A DNA stretch of 64,000 bases from Novosphingobium sp. KA1 (GCF_017309955.1 NZ_CP021247.1:620001-684000), one strand, 5' to 3'; positions 34,570-43,754 are shown, counted from the stretch's first letter. Translations and numbers: made by a program. Notes: generated from the letters alone by a model not told the origin.

Positions 34570-36117
34570 TCAGTGATAATATCCGGAGCCCCGGATGTTG
34601 GTGTGGAGGATCGGCTCGCGCTCCGGGGATTTCGGCGCCGGGATCCTGTCGAGCCCCTTCTCGAGGATTGATTTGACCGAGGGGTAATTGCGCGCGCCGA
34701 TCTCCAGCGCGCGCAGCGCGGCCGCCTCGAGGCGTTCAGCGCCGAAGCGCTTGGCAAGGGCGATGATGCCCAGGCACGAGCGGTAACCCTGCTCGGGATG
34801 GGGCCTATCCTCGATGATCTTCTCTACCAGCAGCGACAGCATCGGCCCGATCCGCGCTGCTTCCTCGCGGATCTTCGCCGGCGTCCATTCCCGGTAGCGC
34901 CTGTGGCTCGACGGCATGTGCTCCGGGATCGTCGTGTGCCGCCCGTTGCCGGACCCGCGCATGTGCACCGCGATGCGCTCGCCATCGAGGAAGATTTCCA
35001 CGGTGCGCACGGTGAAGCGGGCCTCGACCTCGCGGCGGGCAAAGCGCCAGGGCACAGAGTAATGATGGCGGTCGAGCGCGATGTGGTAGTCGAGCCCGAC
35101 CCGGCACCGCTTCCACTCGGCGTGAACCCATGGCTCCGCCGGCAGCGGCTTCAGGTTCGGCGCGTCGATTTCCTCGAACAGCTGGCGCCGCGTCTTGCCG
35201 AACTGGCGAAGCACGCGCCTCTCGTTGAGATCCGCAAGACATTCGGCGATCGCGGCGTTGACCTCGGCCAGGCTGTAGAAGATCCGGTTGCGCAGGCGCC
35301 CCAGCACCCAGCGTTCGACAATGCCGACGCAGGCTTCCACTTTCGCCTTGTCCTTCGGCTTCCTCGGCCGCGCCGGCAGCACCGCCGTGCCGTAGTGGCG
35401 CGCCAGGTCGGTGTAGCCGCGGTTGACCATCGGGTCGAAGTGGCAGGCCTTGATCACCGCGACCTTGGCGTTGTCGGGCACGAGAAGCTGGGTGACGCCT
35501 CCAAAGTACCGGAACGCGGCATTGTGCCCCTCGACCCAGTCAGGGAACTGCTCGGTCCAGGTCGCACAGGCGAACGACAGGCTCGAGCCGCCCAGCACCG
35601 CCACGAACAGATGGGCACCGCGCACCTCGCCGGTACGGCGATTGACCACGACCGGCACCGTGTCGCCGGCATAGTCGACGAACATCTTCTCGCCGCCGGC
35701 GTGGCTCTGGCGCATGACCAGCGGCAACCGGCCTTCCCAGCGGCGGAACAGATCGCACCATCGGCTGTACCGATAGCCGTCCGGGTGCGCGGCGTAGTAT
35801 TCCTCCCAGAGGACCTGCAGCGTCACGTGCTTGCGCTTCAACTCACGCGCCACCACCGACCAGTCCGGTTCCGGCTGCTTGCGCCGCCCCGGCTTCACAC
35901 CGGACACGCCATAAAGGCGCCCCTCCAGATCGGCGTCGGTCATCTCCGCCGGAACCGGCCAGGTCAGTCCCGACCACCCGAACCGCCTCAACGTGTCGCG
36001 GACCGTCGTAGGCCCAACGCCGACCCGCTCTCCAACCACCCGTGTCGAAAGCCCCGCATCCAGGCTCAAACGCAAAATCTCGCGCACATGGCGCATCGCT
36101 ACCCTCCTCGTCGGCAT
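34570..36117 (-). CDS. istA: IstA transposase
   Basis: A 515-residue IS21 transposase. An N-terminal HTH (VREILRLSLDAGLSTRVVGE) is followed by an integrase core with FVDYAGDT, VPDNAKVAV and KDKAKVEACVGIVERWVLG (Asp-Asp-Glu). The C-terminal Mu-like domain has YHIALDRHHYSVPW. Intact. Confidence 0.92.
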   Translation of the reverse strand: MPTRRVAMRHVREILRLSLDAGLSTRVVGERVGVGPTTVRDTLRRFGWSGLTWPVPAEMTDADLEGRLYGVSGVKPGRRKQPEPDWSVVARELKRKHVTLQVLWEEYYAAHPDGYRYSRWCDLFRRWEGRLPLVMRQSHAGGEKMFVDYAGDTVPVVVNRRTGEVRGAHLFVAVLGGSSLSFACATWTEQFPDWVEGHNAAFRYFGGVTQLLVPDNAKVAVIKACHFDPMVNRGYTDLARHYGTAVLPARPRKPKDKAKVEACVGIVERWVLGRLRNRIFYSLAEVNAAIAECLADLNERRVLRQFGKTRRQLFEEIDAPNLKPLPAEPWVHAEWKRCRVGLDYHIALDRHHYSVPWRFARREVEARFTVRTVEIFLDGERIAVHMRGSGNGRHTTIPEHMPSSHRRYREWTPAKIREEAARIGPMLSLLVEKIIEDRPHPEQGYRSCLGIIALAKRFGAERLEAAALRALEIGARNYPSVKSILEKGLDRIPAPKSPEREPILHTNIRGSGYYH

Positions 36118-36309
36118 CCATTTCCTCCGGCCGTTATCCGACCGGCGAAATGGCCCAACGATCAGGTGCTCCCCACCGCAAACTGCGCGCGATCATCTCG
36201 GAATGCTGCGCGGACAATTCTCGGAACGCTGCGCGCGATCATTTCGGAATCCCGCGCGCCTTCAAATCGGAATGCTGCGCGCGATGACCTCGGAATCCGC
36301 AACCTCGTC

Positions 36310-37019
36310 CAATGGCTATGGGAGGAGTTCGAAATCTCGATCAGCAAGCAGGCGCTGGGGCATGAACTCCGGACCATGGGCTATCGCAAGCTCTCGGCCC
36401 GGCCACGCCATCAGGGGCAGCGCCCTGAAGATATTGCCGCTTTTAAAAAGCCTTCCCCGCCCGTCTGGCGCAAATCCGAAGGCGCCTGCCCAAAGGCACC
36501 CCGATAGAACTGTGGTGGCAAGATGAGGCCCGGATCGGGCAGAAAACGCAGATCACCCGACGCTGGGCCAAGCGTGGCACCAGACCCGTTGCGCCCCGTG
36601 ATCTACGCCGGGCTTCGGCCTGGATCTTCGGCGCAATATGTCCTGCTGAAGGGAAAGGTGCGGCGTTGGTCATGCCACGCTGCAACAGCGAGGCCATGGA
36701 CATGCATCTGGCAGAAATCAGCAGCCAGGTCGCACCCGGTGCTCACGCCGTGCTCATGCTCGATCAAGCCGCGTGGCACATGTCCGGCAAACTCGACATT
36801 CCGGCCAATATCACCCTCCTGCCGCTGCCGCCCAAGTGCCCCGAACTCAACCCCGTAGAAAACGTGTGGCAGTTCATGCGCGATAATTGGCTCTCGAACC
36901 GCATCTTCTCGTCCTACGACAACGTCGTCGATCACTGCTGCCACGCCTGGAACCGCCTCATCGATCAGCCATGGCGCATCATGTCAATCGGGTTACGCCA
37001 ATGGGCGCATGGGTCATGA
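36310..37019 (+). pseudogene. IS630-A copy 1 transposase, 3' part (with frameshift site)
   Basis: Resumes at QWLWEEFEISISKQALGH. A -1 shift at TTTTAAAAAG (36441-36450) joins orfA to an orfB frame open from 36450 to 37019 with no stop. The catalytic residues are in WWQDEARIG, LMLDQAAWH and LNPVENVWQ. The same site in copy 2 implies programmed frameshifting rather than mutation. Confidence 0.85.
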
Positions 37020-37105
37020 TCAGAGAGTCTTGGTATGAGCCTCGGTTTCGGGGTCTGATCTGCTGATTTTCGTCGGGGAGGCGCCTTCACAGGCCATCTT
37101 TGGCG

Positions 37106-37633
37106 TCACGCGGGCGCAATTCGCCCCTCGAGCCAGGCCAGGCGCTGGAAGTTATAGGCAAGGTTGGTCATGCCGATCTTGATGCGGGCACGAGCAATAC
37201 CGATGGTGCGCACCACCAGACCCATGCGGTGCTTTTGCCCGGCAAAGACATGCTCGACGGCGGAGCGGACCGCCGACCGCTTGGCATTGGCGCGTGCAAT
37301 ACGCTCAGGCATCGCTCGGCGGTGCGGCTTGCGCTGGTGGATGTGGCTGGTGAACATGCCCTTGGCGAGAAAGGCTTCGTTCTTCTTGGAGCGGTAGGCC
37401 GTATCGGCCCATACCCCCGAGGCCGTGTTGTCCGGACTGATCAGCGCCGGCAGCCTTGCGCCATCGTGGGCATTGGCGGCGCTGGCATCCCAGGTGCGGA
37501 TCAGGCCATGCGCCCGGTCGATGCCGATATGGTTCTTGTAGCCGAACATCGGGATGGCCAGATCGACCGGCTTGAAGGCCTTGGGGTCCGCGCCTTCTTT
37601 GACCTTGGCCTTGGTGTACTTGACGCTCCAGCG
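37106..37633 (-). pseudogene. IS5-3 transposase, C-terminal part
   Basis: Reads RWSVKYTKAKVKEGADPKAF, then the DDE-region MFGYKNHIGIDRAHG, WADTAYRSKKNEAFLA, and RSAVEHVFAGQKHRMGL. It continues exactly from the N-terminal part across the IS66-B insertion (DA-RW-SVKY). Confidence 0.88.
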
Positions 37634-37708
37634 GTAAGCGTCCGGTTTCTCCCGTCATTGAATTGCGCCCCCTTGCCGGCTTTGCTAAACCGAAGCATAA
37701 ATCCAGTC

Positions 37709-37969
37709 ATGCCCGCATGGCTCGCCCTTATCGTCATGACGCTCAGTGCATGGGCCACAGTGATGTCGTTCCGCGCGAATAGAGAGGCCAAGCAAACAGG
37801 TCGCCTCCGATTCTTGTTCTGGCACATCCCTGGTTGGGGGGAGCGCGATCGTAATCCGACTTTTTTCAAGTTCGCTTTGGCGCAGGATCATTACAGAACC
37901 TTCTTTTTTGGTCTGCTGACTATCGTGACTGGAGCGTTTTTCCTTGAGGCTATCGGTGTGATCTATTGA
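37709..37969 (+). CDS. IS66-B passenger, small two-helix membrane protein
   Basis: 86 residues starting MPAWLALIVMTLSAWATVMS. It has one N-terminal membrane helix, a basic middle (SFRANREAKQTGRLRFLFWH), and a second helix near the C-terminus (TFFFGLLTIVTGAFFLEAIG). It is less GC-rich than the transposase genes. No family is recognised. It is convergent with tnpC and lies between tnpC and the element tip, so it is mobile cargo. Confidence 0.6.
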   Translation: MPAWLALIVMTLSAWATVMSFRANREAKQTGRLRFLFWHIPGWGERDRNPTFFKFALAQDHYRTFFFGLLTIVTGAFFLEAIGVIY

Positions 37970-38008
37970 TTGAGACGAAGGACCGTTCCCACCAAAATCA
38001 GCCGCTAA

Positions 38009-39643
38009 TTACAGTGGCGCCGACCATCGCCAAGGCAGCAATTCGTCGATCCGGTTGATCGGATGCCCGTTGCCGATGCGGTCCAACACATCAGCAAGCC
38101 ATTCCTGCGGATTGACGCCATTGAGCTTGGCCGTCTCCAGCAGCGAAAGCATGGAAGCGGCGCGCTCACCTCCGCAATCGGCGCCAGCAAAAAGCCAGTT
38201 TTTGCGGCCCACGGCTATGCCCCGGAGGGCATTCTCCGCCGGATTGTTGTCGATCTCCAGCCTGCCGTCCTCGGTGTAAGAGAGCAACTGCGGCTTCAGC
38301 CTCACTGCATAACGCAGCGCTTCGGCTAGCGGTGATCGGGCCGAGGCCTTGGACAACACATCGTCGGCCCAGGCGAAGAAATCCAGCGCCTTGAGTTTCG
38401 AGAGTTTACGAGCCTTGCGACGGAAATCTGCTGGCTCACGCACGATCTGCCGCTCGACATCGTAAAGTTCGCCGATCATCCGCAGCCCCTGAAGCGCGGC
38501 CGAGTTCGGGTCTGCCTTGTAGACATCGTTCAGTTTACGTCGGGCATGCGCCCAGCAAGCAACGGGCGTGATCGGCGCCGGTTTGCGGTCACTCGCGTAG
38601 AGACGCTCGAAACCGGCATAGGCATCGGCCTGCAGGAAGCCTGCAAAGGCCTTGAGATGTTCGCGCGGTCGCTCGCCCTTGCGATCGGGGCTGTAGCGGA
38701 ACAGCGCTGCCGGCTTATCCAGATGGCTCCATCGTCGGTTATCGCGAAGGTAGACTCATAGTTGCCCCGTTGCCGTCTTCCCGGTCCCCGGCGCCAGCAC
38801 GGGAACGGGTGTATCGTCGGCGTGGAGCTTCACGCTGGCCATGACGTGATCGGCGATCCGATCGACGATCGGTTGCAGCAGCCAGCTTGCCTGACCCAGC
38901 CAGTCCGCCATCGTCGAGCGGCTGATCTCGACACCCTCTCGCGCGTAGATCTGCGATTGGCGGTACAGAGGCAGGTGATCAGCGAACTTGGAAACGATGA
39001 CGTGGGCCAGCAGGCCGGGACCAGCACGGCCGTGCGGCACGGGAAGCGCCGGGGCCGGCGCCTGGCTGATCATATCGCAGCGGTTGCAGGAAAGCTTGGG
39101 CCGGACATGACGGACGACGCGGAAGCGACCGGGGACATACTCCAGCACTTCGGTCACGTCCTCGCCGAGCTTGCCCATCGTGCCCCCACAGGCGGAGCAG
39201 CCGTCGGCATCCGGTGCTGCATGCATAACCTCATCGCGAGGAAGGTGGTCGGGCAGTGGTGCACGGCGAGGCTTGCGAGGGGCAGTCCTGGCCGGGGCTT
39301 CTTCGGGCACATGGCCGTCGACCACACACTCGGCATGGGCATGCTCGGCCTCGAGATCCTCCAGCGTCAACTCGAGCTGATCGCCTTGAAGAGCAAGGCG
39401 CTCCGACGACTGACCGAACTTCATGCGCCGGAGGCGGGCCAGTTGGACCTTGAACTTCTCGATCTGAAGCGCCGTCAGCAGAATCGAGTTCTGGGTGGTC
39501 TCGAGCTTCTCGCGGGTCGCGTCATGGGCCGCCCGTTCCGCCTCCAGTGCCTGCTCCGAAGCCGCCAGACGTGCGCGCATCGCCTCCGCAAAAGCGCGCA
39601 ATTCTGCGGGATCAACAGGGAGTTCGAGATCGTCGGGAGACAC
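38009..39643 (-). pseudogene. tnpC: IS66-B tnpC with in-frame stop
   Basis: A 545-codon frame coding for a full TnpC. It has a coiled coil, CSACGGTMGKLGEDVTEVLE, HADDTPVPVL, DNNPAENALRGIAVG and [16 protein letters not shown] at 38756-38758 interrupts it after TGKTATGQL, where related proteins have Trp (W-V-Y-L-R-D). A single G-to-A change explains it. The products would be 295- and about 248-residue halves. Confidence 0.85.
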
Positions 39644-39701
39644 GCTTCCCGATAGCAGAATCCGGCCTTCCGCCCAAGCAGAAAGCCCGGAAATGCGGCG
39701 A

Positions 39702-40064
39702 TTATCGCGTCAAATCTGCTCCGGCAGGCGGGGCGGATCGGGGGGCCACTGTGCGCCGCCAATCCATCGCTTCGATCAGCAGCGCAAACTGCGCCGGGGT
39801 CAGCACGACACCGCCTTCGATGAGCGGCGGCCATACGAAACGGCTCCGTTCCAAACGCTTGGCGAACAGGCAAAGCCCGGTGCCATCCCAGTGCAGCGCC
39901 TTCAGGTAATTGCCGCTCTTGCTGCGAAACAGGAAGACATGCCCGCCGTAGGGCTCGACTGCGAATAGCGGGCGGACCAGCGCCGCCAGCCCATCGAAAC
40001 CGAGCCGCATGCTGACCGGCTTGCTCGCCAGATAGACCTTCGTTCCGGGCGCAAGCGAGATCAC
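39702..40064 (-). CDS. tnpB: IS66-B TnpB
   Basis: A 120-residue protein: LAPGTKVYLASKPVSMRLGF, then FRSKSGNYLKALHWDGTGLC and LERSRFVWPP. It overlaps tnpA by four bases. Confidence 0.88.
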   Translation of the reverse strand: MISLAPGTKVYLASKPVSMRLGFDGLAALVRPLFAVEPYGGHVFLFRSKSGNYLKALHWDGTGLCLFAKRLERSRFVWPPLIEGGVVLTPAQFALLIEAMDWRRTVAPRSAPPAGADLTR

Positions 40065-40519
40065 GAGACATCCCGGAATGCTCGCAGCACTCGGGCCAGC
40101 GCCTTCTCGTTGACGTAGCTGTCCACCGACAGGCGAACGCCGCTGGGCAAATCTATGTCTATCGCGCCGGGGCGCGCACCTGGATGGGGGCGGATGAGTT
40201 CCTCCGACACTGATGGCACCGGCGGCGAAACAGGTCGCGGCGCCTTCTGGGGTTCAGGCACCGCTGGCGCAGCTGCGGGCTCCGTCGTTATGATCGCGCC
40301 GTAGGGAATGAACTCAAGCGCCTCACTGGCAATGGCTGCTGCCTGGCGGCGCGCCGACCGCCAGTTATAGATCAGGCTCTCGGCAATCTCATGGCGCTCA
40401 GCCACCTGACGGACCGATACGCCGTCCGCATCTGCCTCGGCAAGGATCGCCGCCTTCTCGGCATCCGAAAACTTCCTGCGCCGTTCGGTGCGCGCGATGA
40501 TCTCCACCCGATCCTTCAC
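40061..40519 (-). CDS. tnpA: IS66-B TnpA
   Basis: A 152-residue HTH protein: RRKFSDAEKAAILAEADADG, then VRQVAERHEIAESLIYNWRS, with a Pro-rich linker before the C-terminal RLSVDSYVNEKALARVLRAF. Confidence 0.86.
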   Translation of the reverse strand: MKDRVEIIARTERRRKFSDAEKAAILAEADADGVSVRQVAERHEIAESLIYNWRSARRQAAAIASEALEFIPYGAIITTEPAAAPAVPEPQKAPRPVSPPVPSVSEELIRPHPGARPGAIDIDLPSGVRLSVDSYVNEKALARVLRAFRDVS

Positions 40520-40614
40520 TTGGCCTCCTTCTGGAGTCCAGAAAGAGACTCCTTAGCGGAGGTCCATCAGCGCCAAGCCGAAATGCCGCAACACGCGGGA
40601 GGCCGTACGCTTAC

Positions 40615-41183
40615 CTCCAGCGGGCATCGCGATCCTTCTGCCGGATCTTCGCAGGGTTATCCTGCCAGCGCTCGGGGATCCGGCCCTCCTTGATGGCCGC
40701 CTTCTCCTCCTCGGTGTTCCGCTGCTTCGGGGCTGGCACCACGGTGGCGTCGATGATCTGCCCGCCCATGGCGAGGTAGCCTCGGTCGGTCAGCGCGGCA
40801 TCGAAGCGGGCAAATAACCTGTCGATCGCCTTGGCCTTCACCAGACGCTCCCGGAACAGCCACACCGTCGTCGCATCGGGCACCGTGCCGTCGAGCCCGA
40901 GCCCCAGAAAGCGCTGGAATGAGAGGCGGTCCTTGATCTGGAACTCGGTCGCTTCGTCCGATAGCGAGTACAGCGCCTGCAGCACCAGGATCTTGAACAT
41001 GAGCACCGGGTCGAAGGCTGGGCGGCCACTCTTGCCGCGAGGACTACGACGCAGCGCAGCGACCAGCGGGCCGCGGAAAACCTCGAAATCCACAACCGCC
41101 GCCAGACGCTCCAGCGGATCGCCCGCCGCGCTCAACGCCTCATATCGGTTCGAAAGATCGAAGAAACCCGGCTGACCTGCCAT
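40615..41183 (-). pseudogene. IS5-3 transposase, N-terminal part
   Basis: Reads MAGQPGFFDLSNRYEALSAA, then FDPVLMFKILVLQALYSLSD, IKDRLSFQRFLGLGLDGTVP, and a first catalytic Asp in GGQIIDATVVPAPKQRN. It ends at QKDRDARW, where IS66-B enters. The start is at the ATG near 41183; the frame is open to 41219. Confidence 0.86.
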
Positions 41184-41279
41184 CATCGCCTCCGCTATCG
41201 CGTAAAGGCAGTGAATCACTTCAGGCCGTCAGGCGCCACGAGTTTTTCGAGGTGTCCAGCTTGGTATAAGGGGTCACGT

Positions 41280-41497
41280 CAACTCCGCCGCAGTGCTGCC
41301 ACCCACGGGCCGCGGAAAACCTCGAGGTCGGCGACAGTCGCAAGCCGTTCAAGCGGATCGCCTGCAGCGCTCAACGCCTCGTATCAGTCCGAAAGATCGA
41401 AGAAACTCGACTGTCCCGCAATCATCGCCTCCACCGTCGCGCAAAGACAGTGAATCACCTCAAGCCGCTAGGCGCCAGCGGTTTTTCGAGGTGTCCA
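41280..41497 (-). mobile_element. Second IS5-3-like end fragment
   Basis: Roughly 80% like 41042-41258, including the same GTTTTTCGAGGTGTCCA tip and the first codons of a related transposase. A decayed tandem copy of the IS5-3 end. Confidence 0.72.
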
Positions 41498-42712
41498 ATT
41501 GTTCGGTTCTTCGAGGTGTCCAATTGTTCGGTTCTTCGAGGTGTCCAACTTGCGGAAATAGCCCATCGCGAGGATGAAAAACAACATCCAGAACAAGTGA
41601 CCTTCGCCACGTATCCAGATGATACCGACCATTGCGTTGACGATATTGGCCATTACCATCAACGCAAATATCCTCGCGTTATAACTATTTGTTCGCTTCG
41701 GCAGCAACCCCCAGAAAATCATGCCGTAAATACAGATTGCACCTGTGAATCCAACAGCATAAAGTATCTGCAGAATAGCATTGTGAGGCTCTTCACGACC
41801 ATTTAACCAGTTGGGTGCAATGTAAAGAAAATTCCCAAAACCATAGCCAAAAATTGGTCGTTGAACAATTAAATCCCAAGCATAGCTCCATAGCCATAGT
41901 CGCGCACTTGCAGAGGACATCTGCCCATTACCAACTTCATTGAGCGATAACAATCTTTCTGTCTGCGCGTGGAACAAGCCCATCAATTGTATTATGAAAA
42001 TTGCTGAAAAAACAAACACCACAGAACAAATTATTATTACGATTGAGCGCGAGTTTTGGCGAACACGTAACAAAATAATAAAACTAAATATAATTTCAAC
42101 CACGAATGAAGACCGATTTCCTATTAAAATTGTCACCATTATTTGCAGTAAATACATAGGAATATATTTTATTTTCTTATTCTGCAACGCACACCACAAG
42201 GAACTCAGCGAGCTAAAAACCAAAAGGGCGCCAATGTAATTTTTATGAACAATGTTCCCGGCTATATATATATAGTACTCTTCAGGTCCGTTTGAGGCAT
42301 ACTGCCCACGTAGTATTTGCAGCACAACAAATGCCGAAAGAAAAGATCCAGATATTGCAATTACACTCTCTATAGGCATGCGCCCAACATTCCGAATGTA
42401 TTGCGCCTTAGCAATCATTAAAGAGAATGGTATAATGCACAGAAAAACAAAATACTTAAACAAAGCACCAAAATCGACGCTATTACCACCAACAATGGTG
42501 CATACAATAATAATCAAATATGATAGCGAGGATATTATTAATATCCTTAAATCTCTCCCGTTAACAACTCCCCGGCGAGACAGCAAAACCCCAAAAGAAT
42601 ACACCGCCATCAAAGAAACAGAGACATCCACCGGGCTAATATAACCCACTGGAGTTCCAATAGATATTGGAACAAAGCATAAAATTATTGAAAATAATAA
42701 CAAGAACTTCAT
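41468..42712 (-). CDS. O-antigen polymerase/ligase-like membrane protein (Wzy), C-terminus replaced by IS sequence
   Basis: A 414-residue, AT-rich gene for a protein with about ten membrane helices. The large periplasmic loop typical of Wzy/WaaL proteins contains SASARLWLWSYAWDLIVQ, RPIFGYGFGNF and PHNAILQILYAVGFTGAI. The native sequence ends near GYFRK (about 41555). The last 27 residues come from the 25-bp IS-tip repeats and an IS5 remnant. It probably polymerises EPS repeat units. The loss concerns only the extreme C-terminus, so function may remain. Followed upstream by the GH gene in the same direction. Confidence 0.8.
   Translation of the reverse strand: MKFLLLFSIILCFVPISIGTPVGYISPVDVSVSLMAVYSFGVLLSRRGVVNGRDLRILIISSLSYLIIIVCTIVGGNSVDFGALFKYFVFLCIIPFSLMIAKAQYIRNVGRMPIESVIAISGSFLSAFVVLQILRGQYASNGPEEYYIYIAGNIVHKNYIGALLVFSSLSSLWCALQNKKIKYIPMYLLQIMVTILIGNRSSFVVEIIFSFIILLRVRQNSRSIVIIICSVVFVFSAIFIIQLMGLFHAQTERLLSLNEVGNGQMSSASARLWLWSYAWDLIVQRPIFGYGFGNFLYIAPNWLNGREEPHNAILQILYAVGFTGAICIYGMIFWGLLPKRTNSYNARIFALMVMANIVNAMVGIIWIRGEGHLFWMLFFILAMGYFRKLDTSKNRTIGHLEEPNNWTPRKTAGA
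41485..41549. repeat. 25-bp tandem repeat, 2.6 copies
   Basis: Units start at 41485, 41510 and 41535 (TTCGAGGTGTCCAATTGTTC core). The unit contains an IS tip plus a few flanking bases. Because 25 is not a multiple of 3, the same unit is read in three frames at the C-terminus of the polymerase gene. Confidence 0.85.
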
Positions 42713-42731
42713 TTCAAAAATTCTTTCTGAA

Positions 42732-43754
42732 TTATATTACGTCAAATGCACTGGAAGATTTTTTCCTCTCCCAATTCTCGGAGTAAATTCCATAATCCTC
42801 ATCGTGTCCACTGTCCTTTAACTCATAAAGGCACGCAGCCAAATAGCCCTGTTCGCGGGCGATGCGCAGAGTATTCTTTATAAGAATATTTTGACCTTCC
42901 TGGCTAACCACGTCCAGATCATTCCCGGCGGTTCTCCAACCAAACTCAGTAATCATAATTGGTTTTTTTGAAAAATCCCCATAATCAAACCAATTTTTTA
43001 TATTTTTAAGGAACGAGTTCGTGCGCAATAAAATATTTTCGACAGACCCCCCTCTCACATACGGATGAACAGAAATTATATCTATATAAATTCCCACATC
43101 AGAATTTATAAATTTCCTCATATAATTATCCATAGAAGGATTGTCATTAAATCTATTAAGAGTGAACGCAGAAAAACTCCCTGCTAAAACTTTATTTTTA
43201 GGATCAACCTCATGAATCACATCGCTTGATAACCTAATTATATCAAGGTAACGCTCAACACTAGTATAACTTGTCCCCCCATTCCTCGTATCCCACTCAT
43301 TCCAAATTTCATAATAATCAATTTTTGACTTAAAATGGGATGCTACAAATTTGACGTACCTTACGAATGCCTGGACAGCCTCGAACGATATTGGCTTATC
43401 CCCGTTGTCATAGAAACTATTTCCATAATCTAAAATTATAATACTTGACATGCCCAGTGAATTAATACGATTGACTATATCATCGAATCTATCCGGCATA
43501 ACCAAAACGCCCTTGGTAACCTCCACAGATTTCCATGGCAGGTCCCATCGTACAAATTTAAAGGTGCTACGCGACAAAGCTGCAAATGTCTTGTCTAGCT
43601 CTTGCGGGGATGCACTCCAGAGGTGTGCACAGACCCCTACCGAAAACGGTTTAGTAGCGCCGTGCGATTTTTTACCCCAATTTAAAGTAAATGCCCCAAA
43701 ATAACCAAACACCACCCTCCTTAAAAAGGTTCGCCTTCCGCTAATATAATTCAT
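42732..43754 (-). CDS. Exported glycoside hydrolase, GH39/PslG-like
   Basis: A 340-residue (beta/alpha)8 hydrolase, with a Tat-like leader containing RRTFLRR and a hydrophobic stretch. The acid/base is Glu153 (YYEIWNEWD) and the nucleophile Glu270 (IMITEFGWRT), both as in clan GH-A. PslG, a GH39 enzyme in the Pseudomonas Psl locus, is an analogue by position and fold; it cuts the polymer during synthesis. It lies 19 bases upstream of the Wzy-like gene in one AT-rich operon. The fold call is firm; the exact family is less so. Confidence 0.76.
   Translation of the reverse strand: MNYISGRRTFLRRVVFGYFGAFTLNWGKKSHGATKPFSVGVCAHLWSASPQELDKTFAALSRSTFKFVRWDLPWKSVEVTKGVLVMPDRFDDIVNRINSLGMSSIIILDYGNSFYDNGDKPISFEAVQAFVRYVKFVASHFKSKIDYYEIWNEWDTRNGGTSYTSVERYLDIIRLSSDVIHEVDPKNKVLAGSFSAFTLNRFNDNPSMDNYMRKFINSDVGIYIDIISVHPYVRGGSVENILLRTNSFLKNIKNWFDYGDFSKKPIMITEFGWRTAGNDLDVVSQEGQNILIKNTLRIAREQGYLAACLYELKDSGHDEDYGIYSENWERKKSSSAFDVI

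Larger units (their letters stand above)
33696..36301 (-). mobile_element. IS21-family element IS21-A, complete
   Basis: A 2606-bp element. The ends are TGCGGATTCCGAGG and its complement, with several internal GGAATNCNGCGCG-type repeats near both tips. It is flanked by ACCTCGTC (33688-33695 and 36302-36309). It carries istA and istB on the minus strand, both intact. Confidence 0.92.
33261..37033 (+). mobile_element. IS630-family element IS630-A copy 1, split by IS21-A
   Basis: Tips CCAAAACCTGTGGAATC (left) and AGAGAGTCTTGG (right) lie inside TA dinucleotides at 33259-33260 and 37034-37035, as expected for IS630. The transposase is uninterrupted apart from IS21-A, whose 8-bp target duplication is intact. 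Copy 2 lies inverted at 49189-52977. Confidence 0.86.
37634..40614 (-). mobile_element. IS66-family element IS66-B
   Basis: A 2981-bp element with tips GTAAGCGTCCGG (37634) and GTAAGCGTACGG (complement, ending 40614). It is flanked by the 8-bp repeat CTCCAGCG (37626-37633 and 40615-40622). It carries tnpA-tnpB-tnpC on the minus strand and an oppositely oriented passenger. tnpC has an internal stop, so it is probably not autonomous. Confidence 0.92.
37036..41258 (-). mobile_element. IS5-family element (IS5-3), split by IS66-B
   Basis: A minus-strand transposase in two pieces (N-terminal 40615-41183, C-terminal 37106-37633) rejoins in frame when IS66-B and one CTCCAGCG copy are removed. The outer end at 41258 is TGGACACCTCGAAAAAC. 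The other end lies near 37036-37090, next to IS630-A, and its tip is not clear. Confidence 0.8.

Noticed and set aside
37100..37708. Plus-strand extension of the IS66-B passenger to 289 codons
   Set aside because: It runs antisense through the IS5-3 transposase and across the IS66-B tip; only 37709-37969 inside the element is credible.
41485..41549. CRISPR-like direct repeats
   Set aside because: Tandem with no spacers, built from an IS tip; no cas genes in the window.
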